Part shown: piece by piece, positions 11,983 through 25,000 of the stretch | Position numbering within the stretch: position 1 is the first letter of the stretch | Layout: each line of letters begins with the position of its first letter | Assembly (NCBI GenBank): GCA_947579665.1 | Contig: OX388350.1 | Coordinates: 1,612,001 to 1,676,000 of the forward strand | Reading direction: 5' to 3' | From: Sympetrum striolatum | Lineage: Eukaryota; Arthropoda; Insecta; Odonata; Libellulidae | Length of the DNA: 64,000 nt | The notes under the pieces: model-generated | Told to the model about the DNA's origin: nothing | What the model saw: the letters and a program-made list of their open reading frames with translations, nothing else | The model's database searches: none | Translations under genes and position numbers: made by a program

Positions 11983-14215
11983 AAAAAAGCAACAGAAACG
12001 ATTAATTTTAGCAAAATTATGATTTTTCCTTAATTTTCCGCATTTTATCGAGATATTACGGAAAAAATTAAAAAAAAACGAATTATATTTGCGAAAATAC
12101 AATTTTTTTCCTTTTTTCCCTTAATTTTCCTAATTTTATCGAGATATGACCAAAAAAGCAACAAAAACGGATAATTTTAGCGACATTTCTATTTTTTCCA
12201 AAATTTTTTTCATTTTATCGAGATATTATCGAAAAAAGCAACAAAATCAAACAATTTTACGAAATTTAAATTTTTCCCATTTTATACCTTGATTTTCCTC
12301 AATTTATCGCGAGATGACCGAAAAAAGCAACAAAAACAGATCATTTTATCAAATTTTAAATTTTTTTTCTCTTTTTTTTCCATAATTTTCCTCATTCTAT
12401 CGTAATATTATCGAATAAAGAAACAAAAACGAATAATTTTAGCGAAATATAAATTTTTTTCCTCACCTTTTTCTTAATTTTCCTAATTTTATCGAGATAT
12501 TATCAAGGAAAGCAACAAAAACGAATAATTTTAGCTAAATCTCAATTATTGCCTCTTTTTTTTCCTCGTTTTATCGAGATACTATAGAATAAAGCATTAA
12601 AAACGAATAATTTTAGCGAAATTTCAATCTTTTCCACTTTTTTTTCTTAATTATTCTAATTTTATCGAGATATTATCGATAAAAGCAAAAAAACGTATAA
12701 TTTTATAGAAATTTCAATTTTTTTCCTCTTTTTTTTCCTTAATTTTCCTCATTCAATTTAGATATGAACGAAAAAAGAAACATGAAACGAATTATTTTAG
12801 CGAAATTTTTAAATTTTTTTCTTCTTTTTTTCCTTATTTTCCTCATTTTATCGAGATATTATCGAAAAAAGCAACAAAAACGAATAATTTTAGCAAAATT
12901 TCAATTCCTTTCCTTTTTTTCCTTAATATTCCTTATTTTATCGAGATATTATCGAAAAAAGCATCAAAAACGAATAATTTTAGCGAAATTTAATTTTCAT
13001 TCCTCTTTTTTTCTTAATTATTCTAATTTTATCGAGATATTATCGAAAAATGCAACAAAATCAAATAATTGTACGAAATTTGTATTTTTTCCCATTTTAT
13101 TCCTTGATTTACCTCAATTTATCGCGATATGACCGAAAAAAGCAACAAAAACAGATGATTTTATCGAATTTTAAATTTTTTTCCTCTTTTTTTCCATAAT
13201 TTTCCTCATTCTATCGAGATATTATCGAATAAAGAAACAAAAACGAAAAATTTTAGCGAAATATAAATTTTTTTCCTCACCTTTTCCTTAATTTTCCTGA
13301 TTTTATCGAGATATTATCAAGAAAAGCAACAAAAACGAATAATTTTAGCTAAATCTCAATATTTTTCCTCTTTTTTTTCTTCGTTTTATCGAGATACTAT
13401 CGAATAAAGCAAAAAAAACGAATAATTTCAGCGAAATTTCAATTTTTTCCTATTTTTTTCCTCGATTTATCGATATATAATCGAAAAAAGCAACAAAAAC
13501 GAAAAAATTTAATCGAAATTTCACTTTCATTCCTCTTTTTTTTCTTAATTACTCTCATTTTATCGAGATATTATCGAAAAAAGCAACAATAACGAATAAT
13601 TTTACGAAATTTATATTTTTTTCCCATTTTATCCCTTAATTTAATTAATTATAATGATAATTTAAAAATCACTTCATTCGTGATTTTGGATAGATGTGAT
13701 CGAAAAGAGCATCGGAAAAGGATAATTTCACCGAAATTTGATTTCTTACCTCTAATTTTCCTTTGTTTATGTGATTTTACCAAGATATGATCGAAAAAAT
13801 CGTCGAAGACGGATAATTTCACCAAAATTCGAATTTTTTCTTCTATATTCATAATTTTACGTGATTTGCATTAGATATGGTCGAGAGAAGCATCGATAAC
13901 GGATTATATCATCTAAATTTCAACACATCTCCCCTATTTTTCCTCAGTTTTCGTGATTAGATCAAGATATGATCGAAAAAAGCATCGAAAAATGATAATG
14001 CCACCGAAGTTTCAATTTTTTCCTCTTTTTTTCCTTACGTTTTCGAGATTTTTCCAAGATATGATCGAGAAAAGCAACAGAAACGATTAATTTTAACAAA
14101 ATTACGATTTTTTTCTTAATTTTCCTCATTTTATCGAGATATGACCAAAAAAGCAACAAAAAAGGATAATTTTAGCGTAAATTCAATTTCTTTCCTCTTT
14201 TTTTCCTTCAATTTC
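11983..14215. repeat. Higher-order satellite repeat, copy b
   Basis: Second copy of the 2.1-kb unit, near-identical to copy a. It is also collinear with copy c 4,122 bp downstream, and the b/c match continues past the end of the a/b match to about 14,215. Copies b and c share a feature absent from copy a, GTTTTCGAG where copy a has TTTTTCGAG. Confidence 0.8.
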
Positions 14216-16100
14216 CTCAATTTATCGAGATATTATCGGAAAAAGGAACAAAAAGGAAAAATTATAGCGAAATTTCAATTTCTTTCCATTTTTTCCTTCG
14301 TATTCCCCTTTTTATCAAGATATTACCGAAAAAAGGAACAAGAACAAATAATTTAGCGAAATTTCTATTTTTTTCTGCTTTTTTACCTTCATTTTTCTCA
14401 TTTCATCGAGATATTATAAAAAAAGCAACATAAACGAATAATTTTAGCGAAATTTCTATTTTTTTTAATTTTCCGCATTTTATCGAGATATTATCGAAAG
14501 AAGCAACAGATACGTAAAATTTTTTAGCAAAATTTCAAATGTTTTCCTCTTTTTTTCCTTTATTTTCCCATTTTTATCAAAATATGACCAAAAAAAGCAA
14601 CAAAAACGAATAATTTAGGCGAAATTACGATTTTTTCCTCTATTTTTTTTTAATTTTCCTCATTTTATCGAGATATTATGTAAAAAAGCAACAAAAACTA
14701 ATTATATTTGCATAAATACAATTTTTTTCCCTTAATTTTCCTAATTCTATCGGGATATTATCGAAAAAAGCTACAAAAAAGTATAATTTTAGCAAAATTT
14801 CAAATGTTTTCCTCTTTTTTTTTCTTAAATTTCCCCCTTTTATCAAGATATGACCGAAAATAGCAACAAGAACAAATAATTTTAGCGAAATTTCAATTTT
14901 TTTCTGCTTTTTTACCTTTAATTTCCTCAATTTATCGAGATATTATCGAAAAAAGGAACAAAAAGGAAAAATTATAGCGAAATTTCAATTTCTTTCCATT
15001 TTTTCCTTCGTATTCCCCTTTTTATCGTGATATTATCGAAAAAAGCAAAAACGAATAATTTTAGCGAAATTTAATACTCATTCCTCTTTTTTTTCTTAAT
15101 TATTCTCATTTTATCGAGATATTCACGAAAAAGGCAACAAAATCAAATAATTTTACGAAATGAATATTTTTTCCCCATTTTCCTTTGATTTTCGTCAATT
15201 TATCGCGATATGACCGAAAAAAGCAACAAAAACATATCATTTTATCGAATTAAAAAAACTATCGAAAAAACAACAAAAACGAATAATTTTAACGAAATTT
15301 CAATTTTATTTCCTCTCTTTTTCAATTCTCCTGATTTTATCGAGATATTATCGATAAAAGAACAAAAACGAATAATATTTGCGAAATTTAATTTTTTCCT
15401 CTATTTTTCCTTAATTTTCCTAATTTTACCGAGATTTTATCAAGAAGAGCAACAAAAACAAATAATTTTAGCGAAATTTCAATTTTTTTCTACTTTTTTC
15501 CTTAATATTCCTTATTTTATCGAGATATTATCGAAAAAAGCAACACAAACGAATATTTTAATCGAAACTTCAATTTCATTCCTCTTTTTTTCTTAATTAT
15601 TCTCATTTTATCGAGATATTATCAAAAAAAAGCATCAATAACGAATAATTTTACGAAATTTATATCTTTTCCCTTAAATTAATTAATTATAATGATTATT
15701 AAAAATTACTTAATTCTTGATTTTGGATAGATATGATCGAAAATAGGTTCGGAAAAGGATAATTTCACCGAAATTTCAATTTCTTACCTCTATTTTGCCT
15801 TTGTTTTTGTGATTTTACCAAGATACGATCGAAAAAACGGTCGAAAACGGATAATTTAACCGAAATTCGAATTTTTTCCTCTATTTTCCTAAGTTTACGT
15901 GATTTCGACAAGATATGGTCGAGAGAAGGATCGATAACGGATAATTTCATCTTAATTTCAACACATCTCCTCTATTTTCCTCAGTTTTCATGATTTCATC
16001 AAGATATGATCGAAAAAAGCATCGAAAAATGATAATTTCACCAAAGTTTCAATTTTTTCCTCTTTTTTTCCTTACTTTTTCGAGATTTTTCCAAGATATG
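14205..16100. repeat. Mosaic re-use of the array's left edge
   Basis: Positions 14,205-14,640 match about 8,755-9,195. The sequence then jumps so that 14,650-14,990 matches 8,500-8,840 (offset about 6,163), and 15,380-16,100 matches 9,180-9,910 (offset about 6,207). The segments are near-identical but in a different order, with a novel patch at about 15,010-15,380. This is the signature of unequal exchange or copy-and-paste between registers of the array. Confidence 0.75.
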
Positions 16101-18337
16101 ATCGAAAAAAGCAACAGAAACGATTAATTTTAGCAAAATTATGATTGTTCCTTAATTTTCCGCATTTTATCGAGATATTATGGAAAAAATAAAAAAAAAA
16201 CGAATTATATTTGCGAAAATACAATTTTTTTCCTTTTTTCCCTTAATTTTCCTAATTTTATCGAGATATGACCAAAAAAGCAACAAAAACGGATAATTTT
16301 AGCGACATTTCTATTTTTTCCAAAATTTTTTTCATTTTATCGAGATATTATCGAAAAAAGCAACAAAATCAAACAATTTTACGAAATTTAAATTTTTCCC
16401 ATTTTATACCTTGATTTTCCTCAATTTATCGCGATATGACCGAAAAAAGCAACAAAAACAGATCATTTTATCGAATTTTAAATTTTTTTTCTCTTTTTTT
16501 TCTATAATTTTCCTCATTCTATCGAAATATTATCGAATAAAGAAACAAAAACGAATAATTTTAGCGAAATATAAATTTTTTTCCTCACCTTTTTCTTAAT
16601 TTTCCTAATTTTATCGAGATATTATCAAGGAAAGCAACAAAAACGAATAATTTTAGCTAAATCTCAATTATTGCCTCTTTTTTTTCCTCGTTTTATCGAG
16701 ATACTATCGAATAAAGCATTAAAAACGAATAATTTTAGCGAAATTTCAATCTTTTCCTCTTTTTTTTCTTAATTATTCTAATTTTATCGAGATATTATCG
16801 ATAAAAGCAAAAAAACGTATAATTTTATAGAAATTTCAATTTTTTTCCTCTTTTTTTTGCTTAATTTTCCTCATTCAATTTAGATATGAACGAAAAAAGA
16901 AACATGAAACGAATTATTTTAGCGAAATTTTTAATTTTTTTTCTTCTTTTTTTCCTTATTTTCCTCATTTTATCGAGATATTATCGAAAAAAGCAACAAA
17001 AACGAATAATTTTAGCAAAATTTCAATTCCTTTCCTTTTTTTCCTTAATATTCCTTATTTTATCGAGATATTATCGAAAAAAGCATCAAAAACGAATAAT
17101 TTTAGCGAAATTTAATTTTCATTCCTCTTTTTTTCTTAATTATTCTCATTTTATCGAGATATTATCGAAAAATGCAACAAAATCAAATAATTGTACGAAA
17201 TTTGTATATTTTCCCATTTTATTCCTTGATTTACCTCAATTTATCGCGATATGACCGAAAAAAGCAACAAAAACAGATGATTTTATCGAATTTTAAATTT
17301 TTTTCCTCTTTTTCTCCATAATTTTCCTCATTCTATCGAGATATTATCGAATAAAGAAACAAAAACGAAAAATTTTAGCGAAATATAAATTTTTTTCCTC
17401 ACCTTTTCCTTAATTTTCCTGATTTTATCGAGATATTATCAAGAAAAGCAACAAAAACGAATAATTTTAGCTAAATCTCAATATTTTTCCTCTTTTTTTT
17501 CTTCGTTTTATCGAGATACTATCGAATAAAGCAAAAAAAAACGAATAATTTCAGCGAAATTTCAATTTTTTCCTATTTTTTTCCTCGATTTATCGATATA
17601 TAATCGAAAAAAGCAACAAAAACGAAAAAATTTAATCGAAATTTCACTTTCATTCCTCTTTTTTTTCTTAATTACTCTCATTTTATCGAGATATTATCGA
17701 AAAAAGCAACAATAACGAATAATTTTACGAAATTTATATTTTTTCCCATTTTATCCCTTAATTTAATTAATTATAATGATAATTTAAAAATCACTTCATT
17801 CGTGATTTTGGATAGATGTGATCGAAAAGAGCATCGGAAAAGGATAATTTCACCGAAATTTGATTTCTTACCTCTAATTTTCCTTTGTTTATGTGATTTT
17901 ACCAAGATATGATCGAAAAAATCGTCGAAGACGGATAATTTCACCAAAATTCGAATTTTTTCTTCTATATTCATAATTTTACGTGATTTGCATTAGATAT
18001 GGTCGAGAGAAGCATCGATAACGGATTATATCATCTAAATTTCAACACATCTCCCCTATTTTTCCTCAGTTTTCGTGATTAGATCAAGATATGATCGAAA
18101 AAAGCATCGAAAAATGATAATGTCACCGAAGTTTCAATTTTTTCCTCTTTTTTTCCTTACGTTTTCGAGATTTTTCCAAGATATGATCGAGAAAAGCAAC
18201 AGAAACGATTAATTTTAGCAAAATTACGATTTTTTTCTTAATTTTCCTCATTTTATCGAGATATGACCAAAAAAGCAACAAAAAAGGATAATTTTAGCGT
18301 AAATTCAATTTCTTTCCTCTTTTTTTCCTTTACTTTC
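16101..18337. repeat. Higher-order satellite repeat, copy c
   Basis: Third copy of the 2.1-kb unit, offset 4,122 bp from copy b, ending in the same monomer as copy b near GGATAATTTTAGCGTAAATTC. It carries a few private changes, for example CTCATTTTATCG where the other copies have CTAATTTTATCG near 17,150. Confidence 0.8.
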
Positions 18338-21300
18338 CTCATTGATCGAGATATTATCGAAAAAAGCAAAAATAACAAATAATTTCAATTTTTTCCTCTT
18401 TTTTTTCCTTAATTTTCCTAATTCTATCGAGATATTATCGAAAAAAGCAAAAAAAGTATAATTTTAGCAAAATTTCAATTTTTTTCTGCTTTGTTTTCCT
18501 TAAATTTCCTCATTTGATCGTAATATGACCAAAAAAAGCAACAAAAACGAATAACTTTAGTGAAATTACAATTGTTTTCCTCTATTTGTTTCTTAATTTT
18601 CCTCATTTTATTTAGTAATTATCGAAAAAAGCAACAAAAACGAATAATTTTAGCGAAAATACAATTTATTCCTTTTCTTTCCCTTAATTTTCCTCATTTT
18701 ATCGTAATATTATCCAAAAAAGCAACAAGAACGAATAATTTTATAGAAATTTCAATTTTTTTCCTTAATTTTCCTCATTTTATTTAGATATGAAAGAAAA
18801 AAGGAACGTGAAACGAATTATTTTAGCGAAATTTTAAATTTTAATTCCTTTTTTTTCCTTAATTTTCATCATTTTTTCGAGATATTATCGAAAAAAGCAA
18901 CATTAACGAATACTTTTAGCTAAAATGTTATTTTTTTCCTCTTTTTTTCCTTATTTTCCTCATTTTATCGAGATATTATCGAAAAAAGCAACAAAAACGA
19001 ATAATATTAGCGAAATTTAATTTTCATTCCAATTTTTTTTCTTAATTATACTCATTTTATCGAGATATTATCGAAAAAAGCAACAAAATCAAATAATTTT
19101 ACGAAATTTATATTTTTTCCCATTTTTCCCCTTGATTTTCCTAAATTAAGGGCGATATGACAGAAAAAAGCAACCAAAACAGATCATTTTATCGAATTTT
19201 TAATTTTTTTCCTCTTTTTTTTCCTTAATTTTCCGCATTTTATCGAGTAATGACCGTAAAAAGCAACAAAAACGAATAATTATAGCGTAATTACGATTTT
19301 TTCCTTAATATTCCGCATTTTATCGAGATATTATCGAATAAAGCAGCAGATACGTATAATTATTCAGCAAAATTTCAATTGTTTTCCCCTTTTTTTCCTT
19401 AATTTTCCCCTTCTTATCAAAATATGACCAAAAAAAGCAACAAAAACGAATAATTTTAGCGAAAAAACGATTTTTTCCTCTTTTTTTTAAATTTTCCTCA
19501 TTTTATCGAGATACTATGGACAAAAGCAACAAAAGCGAATTATATTTGCGAAAAGATAATTTTTTTCTTTTTTCCCTTAATTTTCCTAATTTTACTGAGA
19601 TATTATCAAGAAAAAGCAACAAAAACGAATACTTTTAGCAAAATCTCAATTTCTTCCTTAATTTTCCTAATTTATCGAGATATTATCGAAAAAAGCAACA
19701 AAATCAAATAGTTTTACGAAATGAATATTTTTTCCCCTTTTTTCCTTTGATTTTCGTCAATTTATCGCGATATGACCGAAAAATGCAACAAAAACAGATG
19801 ATTTTATCGAATTAAAAAAACTGACGAAAAAACAACAAAAAGGAATAATTTTAACGAAATTTCAATTTTATTTCCTCTCTTTTTCAATTCTCCTGATTTT
19901 ATCGAGATATTATCGAAAAAAGAAACAAAAACGAATAATATTTGCGAAATTTAATTTTTTCCTCTATTTTTCCTTAATTTTCCTAATTTTACCAAGATTT
20001 TATCAAGAAAAGCAACAAAAACAAAGAATTTTAGCGAAATTTCAATTTTTTCCTACTTTTTTCCTTAATATTCCTTATTTTATCGAGATATTATCGAAAA
20101 AAGCAACAAAAACGAATATTTTAATCGAAATTTCAATTTCATTCCTCTTTTTTTCTTAATATTCCCCTTTTTATCAAGATATGGCCGAAAAAAGAAACAA
20201 GAACAAATAATTTTAGTGAAATTTCAATTTTTTTCTGCTTTTTACCTTAAATTTCCTCCATTTATCGAGATATATTATCGAAAAAAGCAAAAACGAATAA
20301 TTTTAGCGATATATCATTCTCATTCCTCTTTTTTTTTCTTAATTATTCTCATTCTATCGAGATATTATCGAAAAAAGCAACAAAATCAAATAATTTTACC
20401 AAATGAATATTTTTCCCCTTTTTTCCTTTGATTTTCGTCAATTTATCGCGATATGACCGAAAAAGGGAACAAAAAAAGATCATTTAATCGAATTTAAAAT
20501 TTTTTTTTCCAAACTTTTACGCATTCTATCGAGATATTATCGAAAAAAGAAACAAAAACGAACAATATTTGTGAAAGTTTATTTTTTCCTCTATTTTTCC
20601 TTAAATTACCTAATTTTATCGAGATATTATCAAGAAAAATACAAATAACGTATAATTTTTTCCTCGTTTTATCGAGATACTATCGAAAAAAGCAACAAAA
20701 ACGAATAATTTTAGCAAAATCTCAATTTCTTCCTTAATGTTCCTAATTTATCGAGATATATTATCGAAAAAAGCAACAAGAACGAGTAATTTAATCGAAA
20801 TTTCAATTTTATTCCTGTTTTTTTTTTAATTATTCCCATTTATTCGAGATATTATCGAAAAAAGCAACAAAAAAGAATTATTTTAGCGAAATTTCAATAT
20901 TTTTCTCTTTTTTTTCTTAATTTTCCTCATTTTATCCAGATATATCCAAAAAAAGCAACAAAAACGGATTCTTTTAATGAAAATTCAATTTTTTTCTCTT
21001 TTTATCCTTAATCTTCCTCATTTTATCGAGATAATATCGATAAAAGCAATAAAACAAATAATTTTAAGGAATTTCAATTATTTTCCTTAATTTTCCTCCT
21101 TTTATCGAGATAACACCGAAAAAAGCAACAAAAACGAATACTTTTATCGAATTTTCAATTTTTTTCCTCTCCCTTTTCCCTAATTTTCCTAGATCTATCG
21201 AGATATTATCGAAAAAAGCAACAAAAAAGTATAATCTTAGTAAAATTTCAAATGTTTTCCTCTTTTTTTCCTTAATTTTCCCCTTTTTATCAAGATATGA

Positions 21301-22070
21301 CCGAAAAAACAAATAATTTTAGCAAAATTTAATTTTTTTTCTGCTTCTTTTCCTTAAATTTCCTCATTTGATCGAGATATGACCGAAAAAAGCAACAAAA
21401 ACAAATACTTTTATCGAATTTTCAATTTTTTTCCTCTCCCTTTTCCATAATTTTCCTAATTCTATCGAGATATTATTGAAAAAAGCAACAAAAAAGTATC
21501 ATTTTAGTTAAATTTCAAATGTTTTCCTCTTTTTTTCCTTAATTTTCCCCTTTTCATCAAGATATGACCGAAAAAAACAACAAAAACAAATTATTTTAGC
21601 AAAATTTCAAATTTCATTCCTTTTCTATCCCATAATTTTCCTCAATTTATCGTAATATTATCGAAAAAAGTAAAAAAAACGAGTAATTTAATCGAAATTT
21701 CAATTTAATCCTCTTTTTTTCTTAATTTTCCTAATTTTATAGAGATATGACCACAAAAAGCAACAAAAACGGTACATTTTAGCGAAAATTCAATTTCTTT
21801 CCTATTTTCCTTCATTTTCCTCATTTTAACGAGATATTATCGAAAAAAGCAACAAAAACGAATAATTTTAGAGAAATTTCTATTTTTTCCATATTTTTTT
21901 TCATTTTATCGAGATATTATCGAAAATAGCAACAAAAATAAATTATTTTAAGGAATTTCAATTTTTTTCCTTAATTATCCTCATTTTATCGAGATATGAC
22001 CGATAAAAGCAACAAAAACGGATACTTTTATCGAATTATCAATTTTTTTCCTCTTCCTTTTGATTAATGA
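18338..22070. repeat. Less ordered, more diverged satellite monomers
   Basis: The monomer plan is the same but spacing is more irregular, and no long higher-order copy was detected by eye apart from short matches, such as 19,700-20,160 with 15,130-15,600. This interval separates the two homogenised domains of the array and may be older. Confidence 0.6.
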
Positions 22071-25000
22071 TTTTCATTTTATCGAGATATTATCGGAAAA
22101 TGCAAAATAAAAGAATAATTTTAGCTAAATTTTGATTTTTTTCCTCTTTTTTTCCCTAATTTTCCTAATTCTATCGAGATATTATCGAAAAAAGCAACAA
22201 AAAAGTATAATTTTAGTAAAATTTCAAATGTTTTCCTCTTTTTTTCCTTAATTTTCCCCTTTTTATCAAGATATGACCGAAAAAAGCAAAAAAAAACAAA
22301 TAATTTTAGCAAACTTTCAATTTTTTTCTGCTTTTTTTCCTTAAATTTTCTCATTTGATCGAGATATGACCGAAAAAAGCAACAAAAACGAATACTTTTA
22401 TCGAATTTTCAATTTTTTTCCTCTCCCTTTTCCCTAATTTTCCTAATTCTATCGAGATATTATCGAAAAAAGCAGCAAAAAAGTATAATTTTAGTGAAAC
22501 TTCAAATGTTTTCCTCTTTTTTCTAAATATTCCCCTTTTTATCAAGATATGACCGAAAAAAGCAACAAAAACAAATAATTTTAGTAAAATTTCAAATGTT
22601 TTCCTCTGTTTCTCCTTAATTTTTCCCTTTTTATCAAGATATGACCGAAAAAAACAAATAATTTTCGCAAAATTTCAATTTTTATTCCTTTTCTATTCCA
22701 TAATTTTCCTCAATTTATCGTAATATTATCGAAAAAAGCAAGAAAACAAGTAATATAATCGAAATTTCCATTTTATTCCTCATTTTTTTTCTTAATTTTC
22801 CTCATTTTATCGAGATATGACCACAAAAAGCAACAATAACAAATAATTATAGCAAAATTTCAATTTTTATTCCTTTTCTATCCCATAATTTTCCTCAATT
22901 TATCGTAATATTATCGAAATAAGAAAAAACGAGTAATTTAATCGAAATTTCCATTTTATTCCTCTTTTTTTTCTTAATTTTCCTCATTTTATCTAGATAT
23001 GACCACAAAAAGCAACAAAAACGGATCATTTTAGCGAAAATTCAATTTCTTTCCTTTTTTTCCTTCATTTTCCTCATTTTATCGAGATATGACCACAAAA
23101 AGCAACAAAAACGGATCATTTTAGCGAAAATTCAATTTCTTTCCTATTTTCCTTCATTTTCCTCATTTTAACGAGATATTATCGAAAAATGCAACAAAAA
23201 CGAATAATTTTAGAGAAATTTCCATTTTTTCCATAATTTTTTTCATTTTATCGAGATATTATCGAAAAAAGCTACAAAAATAAATTATTTTAAGGAATTT
23301 CAATTTTTTTCCTTAATTTACCTCATTTTATCGAGATATGTCCGAAAAAGCCAAAAAAACAGTTCATTTTATCGAATTTTGAATTTTTTTCCTCTTCCTT
23401 TTCATTAATGTTCCTTATTTTATCGAGATATTATCGGAAAATGCAAAATAAAAGAAAAATTTTAGCTAAATTTCGATTTTTTTCCTCTTTTTTTCCCTAA
23501 TTTTCCTAATTCTATCGAGATATTATCGAAAAAAGCAACAAAAAAGTATAATTTTAAAAAATTTCAAATGTTTTCCTCTTTTTTTCCTTAATTTTCCCCT
23601 TTTTATCAAGATATGACCGAAAAAAACAACAAAAACAAATAATTTTAGCAAAATTTCAATTTTTTTTTCTTTTCTATCCCATAATTTTCCTCAATTTATC
23701 GTAATATTATCGAGAAAAGCAAAAAAACGAGTAATTTAATCGAAATTTCAATTTTATTCCTCTTTTTTTCTTAATTTTCCTCATTTTATCGAGATATGAC
23801 CACAAAAAGCAACAAAAACGGATCATTTTAGCGAAAATTCAATATCTTTCCTTTTTTTCCTTCATTTTCCTCATTTTATCGATATATGACCACAAAAAGC
23901 AACAAAAACGGATCATTTTAGCGAAAATTCAATTTCTTTCCTTTTTTCCATAATTTTTTTCATATTATCGAGATATTATCGAAAAAAGCAACAAAAATAA
24001 ATTATTTTAAGGAATTTCAATATTTTTCCTTAATTTTCCTCATTTTATCGAGATATGACCGAAAAAAGCAACAAAAACGGATACTTTTATTGAATTTTCA
24101 ATTTTTTTCCTCTTCCTTTTCATTAATGTTCCTCATTTTATCGAGATATTATCGGAAAATGCAAAATAAAAGAATAATTTTAGCTAAATTTCGATTTTTT
24201 TCAGCTTTTTTTCCCTAATTTTCCTAATTCTATCGAGATATTATCGAAAAAAGCAACAAAAAAGTATAATTTTAGTAAAATTTCAAATGTTTTCCTCTTT
24301 TTTCCTAAATATTCCCCTTTTTATCAAGATATGACCGAAAAAAGCAACAAAAACAAATAATTTTAGCAAACTTTCAATTTTTTTCTGCTTTTTTTCCTTA
24401 AATTTTCTCATTTGATCGAGATATGACCGAAAAAAGCAACAAAAACGAATACTTTTATCGAATTTTCATTTTTTTCCTCTCCCTTTTCCCTAATTTTCCT
24501 AATTCTATCGAGATATTATCGAAAAAAGCAGCAAAAAAGTATAATTTTAGTGAAACTTCAAATGTTTTCCTCTTTTTTCTAAATATTCCCCTTTTTATCA
24601 AGATATGACCGAAAAAAGCAACAAAAACAAATAATTTTAGTAAAATTTCAAATGTTTTCCTCTGTTTTTCCTTAATTTTCCCCTTTTTATCAAGATATGA
24701 CCGAAAAAAACAAATAATTTTAGCAAAATTTCAATTTTTATTCCTTTTCTATTCCATAATTTTCCTCAATTTATCGTAATATTATCGAAAAAAGCAAGAA
24801 AACGAGTAATATAATCGAAATTTAAATTTTATTCCTCATTTTTTTTCTTAATTTTCCTCATTTTATCGAGATATGACCACAAAAAGCAAGAATAACAAAT
24901 AATTTTAGCAAAATTTCAATTTTTATTCCTTTTCTATCCCATAATTTTCCTCAATTTATCGTAATATTATCGAAATAAGAAAAAACGAGTAATTTAATCG